Under the pieces are notes generated by a model. The model was not told the DNA's origin and searched no databases. It saw nothing but the letters and a program-made list of their open reading frames with translations. The translations under genes were made by a program, and so were the position numbers. 8,117 bases of DNA from Clostridia bacterium. GTDB taxonomy: Bacteria > Bacillota_A > Clostridia > Oscillospirales > QAKW01. The DNA lies in NCBI GenBank assembly GCA_017396865.1, contig JAFQKO010000037.1, forward strand, positions 1 to 8,117. Reading direction: 5' to 3'. Shown here one piece after another: positions 1 to 6,407 of the stretch. Position 1 is the stretch's first letter. Each line of letters begins with the position of its first letter.

Positions 1-165
1 GCCGCCGCCCTGATTCTCGATGATCTCGGCGTTATCGCCCGTGGAGGCTTCCCCCTCCACGTAGCTGCCCGCCGCGGCGGACTTGCCTTCATCCTTGCTC
101 TTGCAGGCGGTCATGCAACCGAGTGCCAAGCAAAAAATCATCAAAATTGCAATCCATCTTTTCAT
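1..165 (-). CDS. N-terminal fragment of a secreted lipoprotein, related to the upstream EEP lipoprotein
   Basis: The 55 codons from an ATG at 165 stay open to the window edge, so this is the 5' part of a longer gene. Translation starts MKRWIAILMIFCLALG, a basic start plus hydrophobic core, then M-T-A-C, which reads as a lipobox with the lipidated cysteine at residue 21. The product should be exported by Sec and anchored to the outer face of the membrane. After the cysteine come CKSKDEGKSAAAGSYVEGE and later NQGGG, which line up with CKSEQEEGGKEAAAGDYVAGE and NQGDG in the neighbour at 181-1302, so the two N-termini are paralogous. The start is supported by AAGGAG at 174-179, 8 nt upstream. Only 15 nt separate it from the stop of the EEP gene, so the two are probably co-transcribed. 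Whether it also carries an EEP catalytic domain cannot be seen; that is an inference from the paired N-termini. Confidence 0.8.
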   Translation of the reverse strand, partial: MKRWIAILMIFCLALGCMTACKSKDEGKSAAAGSYVEGEASTGDNAEIIENQGGG

Positions 166-180
166 TTTTTCGTCTCCTTA

Positions 181-1302
181 TTAAAGAATTATAATTTCCG
201 AATAAACGCCGTAGTGGTCGGATACGAATTTGCCGTCCGGCTTTTCGTTCATTACCTTATAGGCGGTCGGCTTGATCGTCTTCCCCGTTACGAAAATAAA
301 GTCGATCAGCGAAGAGGCGGGATCCTTATAGCCGCTATAGGTTTTGGTTTCGTCCCGCTTGAGGTTTACGTCGGTGAAGAAGGTGGTCATTTCCGCATAG
401 CCCTTGGATTTCCAGGTCATGTTGTAGTCGGCGGAAACGATCATCGGCGCACCCTTGCAGATATCGGTAGCCTGCTTGATCAGCAGCTTGGCGCTGTTGA
501 CCTGCGGCTCATCCTTAAAGTCGAAGTGGGTGTTGAAGAAGAAGATCACCTTACCGGTCTGGCGGATTTCCAGCTTCACCCAGCTGCAGATTCTCCAATA
601 ATCGGCACCCCAGCCCTTGGACTCCTGATCGGGGGTCTCGGAGAGCCAGAAGTGGCCTTCGTCCAGCAGCTTGAACTTGCTCTTTTTATAGTAGATGGGG
701 GTACCCTCGCTGTTGGAGGCGGAGCGGTATTTCAAAACGTAGTCGTATTCCTCCGAGAGGTGGAAGTAGGTTGGCTCCTCCCAGGCTACCACGTATTCCT
801 GGAACCCGATCAGGTCGGGATCGTATTGATCCAGCACCTCCATCAGGCGGGGCGCCCGCTCCTCAATGGAGTTGCCGTTGGGATCGTTGGCACAACGAAT
901 GTTGTAGGAAACGACCTTCAGCTTATTTTCAACGTAGTAGGAAACGCCGTCGTCGGTCTTGGCAGGGGTCTTGGAGATGGGCACCTCATAGGGATCCTCC
1001 GGCTCCTCCACCGTTCCTTCGTCCTCATTGCCGCCGTTTTCGCCATCGGCGGGCGGTGTATCCTGCGGATCGGAGCCGCCATCGGGCTTGCTCGGGGTTT
1101 CCTCCTTATCCTCGGAGGGCTGCTGGCCGTCGCCTTGGTTTTGGATGATCACGTTGCCCTGATCGTCTGCCGTTTCGCCTGCAACGTAGTCGCCTGCCGC
1201 AGCCTCCTTGCCGCCCTCCTCCTGCTCACTTTTGCAGCCTGCAAGGCTGCCGATGAGCAGCAGAAGCATCAGAATGATTGCTGTTAAACGCTTCAGTTTC
1301 AT
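181..1302 (-). CDS. Secreted lipoprotein with an endonuclease/exonuclease/phosphatase (EEP) domain
   Basis: The 373-residue product begins with a lipoprotein signal peptide (hydrophobic core about residues 8-20, lipobox LAGC, lipidated Cys23). Residues 24 to about 118 form a low-complexity tether rich in Glu, Asp, Gly, Pro and Gln. Residues about 127-373 form an EEP-fold metal-dependent phosphoesterase. Visible catalytic landmarks are Asn134 (SYNIR), Glu169 (GFQE), His259 (NTHFD), Asp292 and Asn294 (SADYN, in place of the usual GDFN), Asp334 (LIDFIF) and Asp362-His363 (SDHYG). The FWLSETP and WRICSW segments match the uncharacterised extracellular EEP branch seen in many gut bacteria. It should act outside the cell, but the substrate (nucleic acid, phospholipid or another phosphodiester or phosphomonoester) cannot be told. 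The start is supported by AAAGGAG at 1310-1316, 7 nt before the ATG. The gene lies downstream of the ribosomal terminator and has its own candidate promoter. All core residues are present, so it is probably active. Confidence 0.9.
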   Translation of the reverse strand: MKLKRLTAIILMLLLLIGSLAGCKSEQEEGGKEAAAGDYVAGETADDQGNVIIQNQGDGQQPSEDKEETPSKPDGGSDPQDTPPADGENGGNEDEGTVEEPEDPYEVPISKTPAKTDDGVSYYVENKLKVVSYNIRCANDPNGNSIEERAPRLMEVLDQYDPDLIGFQEYVVAWEEPTYFHLSEEYDYVLKYRSASNSEGTPIYYKKSKFKLLDEGHFWLSETPDQESKGWGADYWRICSWVKLEIRQTGKVIFFFNTHFDFKDEPQVNSAKLLIKQATDICKGAPMIVSADYNMTWKSKGYAEMTTFFTDVNLKRDETKTYSGYKDPASSLIDFIFVTGKTIKPTAYKVMNEKPDGKFVSDHYGVYSEIIIL

Positions 1303-1343
1303 CGCTTTTCTCCTTTGGATAGCATTTCAGTCCTATTGTGCAT

Positions 1344-1352
1344 ATCATATCA
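1344..1352 (-). promoter_or_regulatory. Candidate extended -10 promoter for the EEP lipoprotein gene
   Basis: On the minus strand this reads TGATATGAT, an extended -10 (TGn followed by TATGAT, five of six to the sigma-A consensus). A second overlapping TATGAT begins 5 nt upstream. The region above it is rich in A/T and has no good -35, which an extended -10 can tolerate. It lies between the ribosomal terminator and the ribosome binding site, giving a predicted leader of roughly 35 nt. This is a pattern match only. Confidence 0.4.
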
Positions 1353-1417
1353 TAGATTCCGAAAAAAAGAAACCCTTTTTAGGCAAAAAATCAATAAAAA
1401 ACGAAAGGCGCAACAAC

Positions 1418-1453
1418 AAAAATCCCGCAATGCTAACGCATTACGGGATTTTT
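1418..1453 (-). terminator. Rho-independent terminator of the ribosomal-protein cluster
   Basis: Positions 1418-1433 pair with 1438-1453 around a four-base loop (1434-1437), giving a 16-position stem. Position 1428 opposite 1443 is C-A in plus-strand RNA but G-U in minus-strand RNA, so the stem is fully paired only in the minus direction. In that direction the hairpin is followed by a U-rich tract (TTTTTGTTGTTG). It lies about 80 nt after the rplQ stop and before the EEP lipoprotein promoter candidate, so it closes the ribosomal operon. Runs of A and T on both sides mean some termination from the plus strand is also possible. Confidence 0.9.
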
Positions 1454-1534
1454 TCGTTGTGTTTGGGCGGAAAAGATGGTTTCAAAACCGATCCTTCCCT
1501 ATCTGAGGGCGCCCTTCGAGAACGCCTTTTGAAA

Positions 1535-1876
1535 TTATACCAACTGAACGATTGCCATTTCAGCACCGTCACCGCGGCGGGGACCGATCTTAACGATACG
1601 GGTGTAGCCACCGTTGCGCTCCTCGTAGTTGGGAGCAATTTCGGTAAACAGCTTATTAACAACATCTTCTTTGGTGATATATGCAAGAGCCTGACGCTTG
1701 CTGTGCAGGGTGTTGGTCTTGCCTAAGGTAATCATCTTTTCGGTAGCCTTGCCGACTTCCTTTGCACGGGTCAAAGTGGTCTCAACAGTGCCGTTCTCCA
1801 AAAGATAGGTTACCATGCCTCTGAGCATCGCCTTACGATGAGCGGTAGGGCGGCCCAATTTTCTATAACCGGACAT
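1535..1876 (-). CDS. rplQ: Large-subunit ribosomal protein L17 (bL17)
   Basis: This 113-residue protein is bL17, a component of the 50S subunit near the exit of the peptide tunnel. The N-terminal segment [18 protein letters not shown] is the family signature, and the central [11 protein letters not shown] and C-terminal [18 protein letters not shown] are typical. The length is close to the usual short Gram-positive form. The ATG at 1876 was chosen over an upstream in-frame TTG at 1897: it has AAAGGAGG at 1886-1893 with a 9-nt spacer, the longer version would translate the ribosome binding site itself, and L17 normally begins with Met plus one or two residues before YRKLG. It follows rpoA by 45 nt and is the last gene before the terminator. 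Confidence 0.97.
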   Translation of the reverse strand: MSGYRKLGRPTAHRKAMLRGMVTYLLENGTVETTLTRAKEVGKATEKMITLGKTNTLHSKRQALAYITKEDVVNKLFTEIAPNYEERNGGYTRIVKIGPRRGDGAEMAIVQLV

Positions 1877-1885
1877 AAGAGTAAA

Positions 1886-1893
1886 CCTCCTTT
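1886..1893 (-). promoter_or_regulatory. Ribosome binding site that fixes the rplQ start
   Basis: Minus-strand AAAGGAGG lies 9 nt upstream of the ATG at 1876. It overlaps the alternative TTG-initiated reading frame, which argues against that longer start. Confidence 0.9.
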
Positions 1894-1921
1894 GCAATCA
1901 AGTAATAACAGTAAATCGTAA

Positions 1922-2872
1922 TTATTCGTCGTCCTTCTTGAGGGTGAGACCCAGAGAAGCGATCTTGCCGATCACTTCGTCCAAGGACTTTCTGCCAAGG
2001 TTACGAACCTTCATCATATCCTCTTCGCTCTTATTGATCAGATCCTCAACGGTGTTGATGCTTGCACGCTTCAAGCAGTTGAAGGAACGAACGGAGAGAT
2101 CCAGCTCTTCGATGGTCATCCGCAGAGCGGTAATGGCAGGAGAAGCCTCCTTATCCACCAGAATCTCGGCGGTCTTTGCCTTCTCGGAGAGATCAATGAA
2201 CAGAGAAAGATGCTCGTTCATAACTTTAGCGGCCAATGAAACCGCATCGCTGGCGGTGGTAACCGAATTGGTCCAAACTTCCAGCGTGAGTTTATCGAAA
2301 TCGGTAATCTGGCCAACGCGGGTATTCTCTACCTTATAGTTCACCTTGGTGACAGGAGAGAAGTCGCTGTCGACTGCCAGCATATTGGGCTGATTTTCGG
2401 TATACGCCTTATTCTTTTCGGCGGATACGTAGCCGCGGCCATGGGCCACGATCAGCTCCAGGTTCAAAGCAGCGCCCTCACCGAGGGTTGCCAGAACGTG
2501 CTCGGGGTTGAGGATCTCTACGTCGCTATCGGCTTTAATGTCGCCGGCGGTCACAACGCAGGGGCCCTTCGCCTCGATATATACGGTTTTTTGCTCGTCA
2601 CAATAGAGTTTCGGGATAATGCCCTTGATGTTCAGAACGATCTCTGTAACATCCTCCTTAACGCCTTCCAGGGTTGTGAACTCATGGGGAACGTCGTTGA
2701 TCTTCGCCGCCACAACAGCACAACCGGGCAGAGAGGAGAGCAGAATGCGGCGCAGGGAGTTACCCAGCGTTAAACCGTAGCCTCTCTCCAGAGGCTCGGC
2801 AACGAAAATGCCGTATTCGCCGTTATCACCGATCACCTCGGTTTCGATCCGGGGTCTTTCTATCTCGATCAT
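1922..2872 (-). CDS. rpoA: DNA-directed RNA polymerase alpha subunit
   Basis: The 316-residue product is the alpha subunit, whose dimer is the scaffold for RNA polymerase assembly and whose C-terminal domain contacts upstream promoter DNA and activators. The N-terminal domain (about 1-230) starts [10 protein letters not shown] and has the dimer-interface signature [20 protein letters not shown] at about 29-48. After a short linker, the C-terminal domain (about 250-310) shows [11 protein letters not shown] with Arg262, Asn265 and Lys268, and NLGRKSLDE near 291-299; these match the UP-element-binding residues of the E. coli subunit. Length is normal for Bacillota. The start has AAGGAGG 8 nt upstream. 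It is preceded by an unusually long 261-nt spacer after rpsD and followed by rplQ after 45 nt, the standard alpha-operon order. Confidence 0.98.
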   Translation of the reverse strand: MIEIERPRIETEVIGDNGEYGIFVAEPLERGYGLTLGNSLRRILLSSLPGCAVVAAKINDVPHEFTTLEGVKEDVTEIVLNIKGIIPKLYCDEQKTVYIEAKGPCVVTAGDIKADSDVEILNPEHVLATLGEGAALNLELIVAHGRGYVSAEKNKAYTENQPNMLAVDSDFSPVTKVNYKVENTRVGQITDFDKLTLEVWTNSVTTASDAVSLAAKVMNEHLSLFIDLSEKAKTAEILVDKEASPAITALRMTIEELDLSVRSFNCLKRASINTVEDLINKSEEDMMKVRNLGRKSLDEVIGKIASLGLTLKKDDE

Positions 2873-3133
2873 ATCTAAAACCTCCTTATAAATCTCGCGA
2901 AAATACGAGTGTTAAATTTTAAAACATCCTAATTTGTATAGCTTCCAAGCAGAAGCTACGTCTATGCCGTTTGTAAAGGATTGAATGTGCCGTGATGCGC
3001 AACTCGGCTTGAGATTTTTTCTTCGGCGTGCTTCAAAAACCGCAGAGCATACTTTGTGTATGGTCGAGGATTTTTGAGCGCGACCGATGGAAAAAGATCT
3101 GCCGAGATGCGTGTCAAAGGCGCATTCGATGCT
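2873..3133 (-). other. Long non-coding spacer between rpsD and rpoA
   Basis: This 261-nt gap is by far the longest inside the ribosomal cluster, where other junctions are 52 nt or less. I see no credible reading frame with a ribosome binding site on either strand. Its rpoA-proximal part is A/T-rich and has a 7-bp hairpin at 2939-2958, a small CTCG/CGAG inverted repeat at 2894-2909 and the rpoA ribosome binding site. Minus-strand TATACA at 2935-2940 and nearby AT-rich hexamers could serve a promoter, but no -35/-10 pair is convincing. It may be a leader that controls rpoA-rplQ separately from the upstream genes; that is inference. Confidence 0.55.
2939..2958 (-). repeat. 7-bp stem-loop in the rpoA leader
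   Basis: Minus-strand TAGCTTC pairs perfectly with GAAGCTA around a six-base loop. No U-run follows on the minus strand, so it does not look like a simple terminator. It could be an RNA structural element or a processing site in the rpsD-rpoA spacer. Confidence 0.5.
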
Positions 3134-3754
3134 TTACTTGGAGTACAACTCGACGATCAGATGCTTCTCAACCGGGAGGTCGATATCTTCGGCATCGGCA
3201 AAGCCGACAACCTTAGCGGTGGTGCCGTTGAGCTCCAGCCACTTCACAACATTACGCTTCTCGTTTGCTTCAAGGATTGCCTTGATCTTAGCGGAAGCCA
3301 TGCTGCCTTCCTTAATTGCGATTTCATCACCGATATTTACCAGGAAAGAAGGGATATTAACTTTCTTACCGTTTACGGTAAAGTGCCCGTGACGGACGAG
3401 CTGTCTCGCCTCGGGTCTGGACATAGCAAAGCCTAATCTGTAGATCACGTTGTCCAATCTGCTCTCCACGATGGACATCAGATTGTCACCGGTAACGCCC
3501 TGTTTCTTTTCGGCCATCTCGAAGTACTTTGCGAACTGGCTCTCCAGAACGCCGTAATATCTTCTGACCTTTTGCTTCTCTCTGAGCTGAGTACCATACT
3601 CAGATACTTTGTGTCTGCCTTGGCCATGCTGACCGGGTGCATATGCACGACGGGTCAGAGCGCACTTATCAGAGTAGCAACGCTCGCCCTTCAGGAACAG
3701 CTTCTGACCTTCTCTACGGCATTGGCGGCAAACCGCGCCTGTATATCTAGCCAT
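3134..3754 (-). CDS. rpsD: Small-subunit ribosomal protein S4 (uS4), zinc-finger form
   Basis: The 206-residue product is uS4, a primary 16S rRNA binder that nucleates 30S assembly. It starts [16 protein letters not shown] and carries a four-cysteine zinc site: Cys9, Cys12, Cys26 and Cys31. This is the zinc-binding form of the family; many bacteria also or instead have a version without these cysteines. The S4 RNA-binding domain follows at about 95-160 ([20 protein letters not shown], then [14 protein letters not shown]). The end, VELYSK, is typical. GGAGG lies shortly upstream of the ATG, in the 15-nt gap after rpsK. S4 is a known feedback regulator of its own operon in E. coli and of its own gene in Bacillus subtilis; no such site is proven here. 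Confidence 0.98.
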   Translation of the reverse strand: MARYTGAVCRQCRREGQKLFLKGERCYSDKCALTRRAYAPGQHGQGRHKVSEYGTQLREKQKVRRYYGVLESQFAKYFEMAEKKQGVTGDNLMSIVESRLDNVIYRLGFAMSRPEARQLVRHGHFTVNGKKVNIPSFLVNIGDEIAIKEGSMASAKIKAILEANEKRNVVKWLELNGTTAKVVGFADAEDIDLPVEKHLIVELYSK

Positions 3755-3769
3755 ATCTTCGTATCCTCC

Positions 3770-4168
3770 TTATACTCTTCTTCTCTTCGGGGGTCTGCAA
3801 CCGTTGTGGGGGATGGGGGTTACGTCCTTAATCAGGGTAATCTCCAAGCCTGCGGTCTGCAGCGCACGGATCGCAGCCTCGCGGCCGGCGCCCGGTCCCT
3901 TAACAAAGACCTCAACGGTCTTCAAACCATGCTCCATAGCGGCCTTTGCAGCGGTCTCTGCAGCCATCTGAGCGGCGAAGGGAGTGCTCTTTCTGGAGCC
4001 CTTAAAGCCCATGCCGCCGGCGGATGCCCAAGAGATTGCATTGCCGTTCACATCGGAGATGGTAACAAGCGTATTGTTGAAGGTAGAGCGAATGTGAGCG
4101 GCTCCACGTTCAATATTCTTCTTCACGCGGCGCTTGCCGGTGGTTTTCTTTACAGCCTTTGCAGCCAT
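3770..4168 (-). CDS. rpsK: Small-subunit ribosomal protein S11 (uS11)
   Basis: The 132-residue product is uS11, which sits on the 30S platform and contributes to the mRNA exit region. Recognisable segments are [18 protein letters not shown] (about 22-39), [14 protein letters not shown] (about 54-67), [15 protein letters not shown] and the highly conserved C-terminus ending in [13 protein letters not shown]. The N-terminus is lysine-rich, as usual. The length matches the family. AAGGAG lies 10 nt before the ATG within the 14-nt gap after rpsM. It is followed 15 nt later by rpsD, so the three S-protein genes form a compact translational block. Confidence 0.98.
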   Translation of the reverse strand: MAAKAVKKTTGKRRVKKNIERGAAHIRSTFNNTLVTISDVNGNAISWASAGGMGFKGSRKSTPFAAQMAAETAAKAAMEHGLKTVEVFVKGPGAGREAAIRALQTAGLEITLIKDVTPIPHNGCRPPKRRRV

Positions 4169-4182
4169 TTCTCATTCACTCC

Positions 4183-4548
4183 TTACTTCTTCTTATTTGC
4201 CATGGTTTTTCTGGGGCCCTTTCTGGTACGGGCGTTGGTCTTGGATCTCTGGCCCCGAACAGGTAAACCTTTTCTATGTCTAGTTCCTCTGTAGCATCCG
4301 ATCTCGATCAGACGCTTGATATCTAAAGCTACTTCTCTTCTCAGATCACCTTCTACGGTGTAGCCTTCCATCGCTGCACGGATCTTGGCAACATCGTCCT
4401 CAGTCAGATCCTTAACACGGATGTCGGGATCAACGCCTGCGGCTGCCAGGATGTCGTTGGAGCTCTTGCGGCCGATACCGTAGATATAGGTCAAACCGAT
4501 CTCTACGCGCTTTTCCTTGGGTAAATCGATACCAGCAATTCTTGCCAT
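4183..4548 (-). CDS. rpsM: Small-subunit ribosomal protein S13 (uS13)
   Basis: The 121-residue product is uS13, in the head of the 30S subunit, where it contacts P-site tRNA and the B1 bridge to the 50S subunit. It begins [20 protein letters not shown], then has the helix-two-turn-helix core ([14 protein letters not shown]) and the conserved [19 protein letters not shown] near residues 84-102. The tail is rich in Lys and Arg ([16 protein letters not shown]), as expected for the tRNA-contacting extension. The only ATG that suits the family start is at 4548. Its ribosome binding site lies farther upstream than elsewhere in the cluster (13 nt). It is the first gene of the S13-S11-S4-alpha-L17 block. 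Confidence 0.98.
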   Translation of the reverse strand: MARIAGIDLPKEKRVEIGLTYIYGIGRKSSNDILAAAGVDPDIRVKDLTEDDVAKIRAAMEGYTVEGDLRREVALDIKRLIEIGCYRGTRHRKGLPVRGQRSKTNARTRKGPRKTMANKKK

Positions 4549-4561
4549 ATGGTTTATTACA

Positions 4562-4566
4562 CCTCC
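4562..4566 (-). promoter_or_regulatory. rpsM ribosome binding site with long spacing
   Basis: Minus-strand GGAGG is the only good anti-16S match before rpsM, and it lies 13 nt from the ATG at 4548. Other genes in the cluster use about 5 to 10 nt. The match is strong, but the spacing could make initiation weaker or open to control. Confidence 0.7.
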
Positions 4567-4575
4567 ATTTTAATC

Positions 4576-4588
4576 AAGCCTGCAAGGC

Positions 4589-4590
<2 letters not shown>
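4576..4590 (-). repeat. Small hairpin overlapping the rpmJ stop codon
   Basis: Minus-strand AAGCCT pairs with AGGCTT around a three-base TGC loop. The stem takes in two bases of the rpmJ TAA codon and lies 9 nt ahead of the rpsM ribosome binding site. No U-tract follows, so it is not a usual terminator. It could influence the rpmJ-rpsM junction in the mRNA, or be chance. Confidence 0.45.
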
Positions 4591-4946
<356 letters not shown>

Positions 4947-4977
4947 AAAGTCCTCCTATTAGCATCTCATGAACCTT

Positions 4978-5006
4978 TTTATACTCTACGATCGGCGTTT
5001 ATTCAA
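4978..5006 (-). promoter_or_regulatory. Candidate internal sigma-A promoter upstream of infA
   Basis: Minus-strand TTGAAT (5006-5001, four of six to the -35 consensus) and TATAAA (4983-4978, five of six to the -10 consensus) are separated by exactly 17 nt. The -35 overlaps the last codons and stop of map. Transcription would begin about 25 to 30 nt before the infA ATG, upstream of its ribosome binding site. It is a pattern match and has not been tested against a mapped transcript start. Confidence 0.5.
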
Positions 5007-5754
5007 CCTGCGTCAGCACGTATGCGCGGTCAGCATCGATGAAGTAGGTGTTTTCATAGTGTGCGCTGAGCTTTTTATCCGCCGTGGTGACCGTCCAGCC
5101 ATCCTCATTGCTGATATTGACCCGATCGGTTCCTTGGTTGATCATCGGCTCGATGGCAACGGTTGCACCCTTCGGGAGCCGCAGGCCGTGGCCTGCTCTG
5201 CCAAAATTCGGTACGTTGGGATCCTCATGCAGCGCACGGCCGATGCCATGCCCCACAAAATCCTTTACCGTGCTGTAGCCAAACTGACGCACGTATTCAT
5301 CCACGCAGCTTCCGATATCTCCCAGCCGAATGCCGCCCTTGAGGATCTTTTCGACCTCATGGAGGCTTTGGCGGGTGACCTCGATCAGCTGAAGCGCCTC
5401 GGCCGATACCTGCCCAACCGGGAAGGTATTGGCGTTGTCGCCGTGAAATCCGCCGATATACGCACCCACGTCTACGCTGACGATATCCCCTTCCTTGAGG
5501 ATGATCTGCTCAGACGGGATGCCGTGGATCACCACCTCGTTGATGGAGATACACGCACTGGCAGGAAAGCCGCCATACCCCTTGAAGGATGGAATTGCAC
5601 CGTGGGAGCGGATATAGCTCTCAACGATCTTATCCAGCTCCTTGGTGGAAATTCCGGGACGAACCGCTTCACCTGCCGCCTGAAGCGCACCGGCGGCAAT
5701 CGCGCCGGCCTTGCGCATCAGACGAATATCACTATCGGATTTCAGGATCATCAT
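4999..5754 (-). CDS. map: Methionine aminopeptidase, type I
   Basis: The 251-residue enzyme removes the initiator methionine from new proteins that have a small second residue. It has the pita-bread fold with all five metal ligands: Asp95 (SVDVGAY), Asp106 (GFHGD), His169 (FVGHGIG), Glu202 (AIEPM) and Glu234 (HYENT). His77 (VVIHGIP) matches the substrate-contacting histidine of the E. coli enzyme. The length is that of the compact type I form, with no N-terminal zinc finger or SH3 extension. The start codon overlaps the adk stop in ATGA, which suggests translational coupling. A second ATG follows directly, so initiation could be at 5754 or 5751; GAGG lies about 10 nt before the first. Confidence 0.97.
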   Translation of the reverse strand: MMILKSDSDIRLMRKAGAIAAGALQAAGEAVRPGISTKELDKIVESYIRSHGAIPSFKGYGGFPASACISINEVVIHGIPSEQIILKEGDIVSVDVGAYIGGFHGDNANTFPVGQVSAEALQLIEVTRQSLHEVEKILKGGIRLGDIGSCVDEYVRQFGYSTVKDFVGHGIGRALHEDPNVPNFGRAGHGLRLPKGATVAIEPMINQGTDRVNISNEDGWTVTTADKKLSAHYENTYFIDADRAYVLTQVE

Positions 5755-6392
5755 TTGTTGAATGCCTCGATAGTTTCAAAGGTTGCTTTGGTGGTTTCGG
5801 CCAGCTCTTCGCGGCCCTCCACCATCGCCAGCTTGCCTCTGGCATCATAGAATGCCTTCAGCGGCTCGGTGGTTTCGTGATAAGTCTTGAGCCGATCCAG
5901 AACCGTGTCGGGATGATCGTCCTTGCGGATGATCAGGTCAGCTCCACACTCATTACAATGCTCATTGTCTTTAGAGGGCTTAAAGTCCACATGATAGGTC
6001 ATTCCGCAAGCGGGGCAGACACGTCTGCCGCTCATCCGCTGCACGATCTTCTCATCGGCAACCTCGATAGAGAGTGCCATATCGATCTCGATGCCCATCT
6101 TCTCCAGTGCTTCTGCCTGGGGAATGGTGCGGGGAAATCCGTCCAGAATGAAGCCGTTTTTGCAATCATCCTCTGCCAACCGCTCCTTGACCATGCCGAT
6201 GACGACCTCATCGGGAACCAGCTTGCCGGCATTGATCAGGCTTTCAGCCTTCTTGCCCAGCTCGGTACCGTTATGGATCGCCGCACGGATCATGTTACCG
6301 GTGGAGATGGTCGGAATTTCGTAACGACCGGAAATGTTTTCTGCCTGGGTGCCTTTACCGGCGCCCGGCGCGCCTAAAAGAATCAACTTCAT
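5751..6392 (-). CDS. adk: Adenylate kinase with zinc-type lid
   Basis: The 213-residue enzyme interconverts ATP plus AMP and two ADP in the cytosol. The P-loop GAPGAGKGT is at 7-15, the AMP-site segment STGNMIR at 30-36 and GFPRT at 85-89. The lid (about 122-160) has four zinc ligands, Cys126, Cys129, Cys146 and Cys149 (CPAC then CNEC), the long zinc-lid form common in Gram-positive bacteria. The ATG at 6392 was chosen because the product then begins [10 protein letters not shown], the family norm, with AGGTG 6 nt upstream. An in-frame GTG three codons earlier lacks a well-spaced site. The gene lies 15 nt after secY and overlaps map by 4 nt. The order secY-adk-map is classic. Confidence 0.97.
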   Translation of the reverse strand: MKLILLGAPGAGKGTQAENISGRYEIPTISTGNMIRAAIHNGTELGKKAESLINAGKLVPDEVVIGMVKERLAEDDCKNGFILDGFPRTIPQAEALEKMGIEIDMALSIEVADEKIVQRMSGRRVCPACGMTYHVDFKPSKDNEHCNECGADLIIRKDDHPDTVLDRLKTYHETTEPLKAFYDARGKLAMVEGREELAETTKATFETIEAFNK

Positions 6393-6398
6393 GATACG

Positions 6399-6403
6399 CA
6401 CCT
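6399..6403 (-). promoter_or_regulatory. Ribosome binding site supporting the shorter adk start
   Basis: Minus-strand AGGTG lies 6 nt before the ATG at 6392, and AAGGA just upstream would be only 3 nt from the in-frame GTG at 6401. The spacing therefore favours the ATG. Confidence 0.6.
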
Positions 6404-6407
6404 ATCC

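Noticed and set aside
214..1287. 357-codon open frame on the plus strand opposite the EEP lipoprotein
   Set aside because: It mirrors the coding strand of a gene with a signal peptide and intact catalytic motifs, has no good ribosome binding site, and shows repetitive Val/Gly/Leu composition typical of an antisense shadow.
1506..1515. Perfect 10-bp palindrome AGGGCGCCCT between rplQ and the terminator
   Set aside because: It has no loop when folded as a hairpin, no second copy in the window, and no U-tract. I considered an L17 downstream RNA element here but could not draw a convincing structure.
1877..1897. Seven-codon upstream extension of rplQ starting at a TTG
   Set aside because: The extension translates the Shine-Dalgarno sequence itself, and L17 proteins start just before YRKLG.
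3028..3216. Short plus-strand frames across the rpsD end and rpsD-rpoA spacer
   Set aside because: They run into the antisense of rpsD, lack ribosome binding sites and show no family resemblance.
4969..6377. Two long plus-strand open frames opposite map and adk (4969-5850 and 5589-6377)
   Set aside because: Both are antisense to enzymes with complete active sites, they overlap each other, and neither has a recognisable domain.
6393..6401. GTG start for adk three codons upstream
   Set aside because: Family members begin [10 protein letters not shown], and the spacing of the ribosome binding site favours the ATG at 6392.
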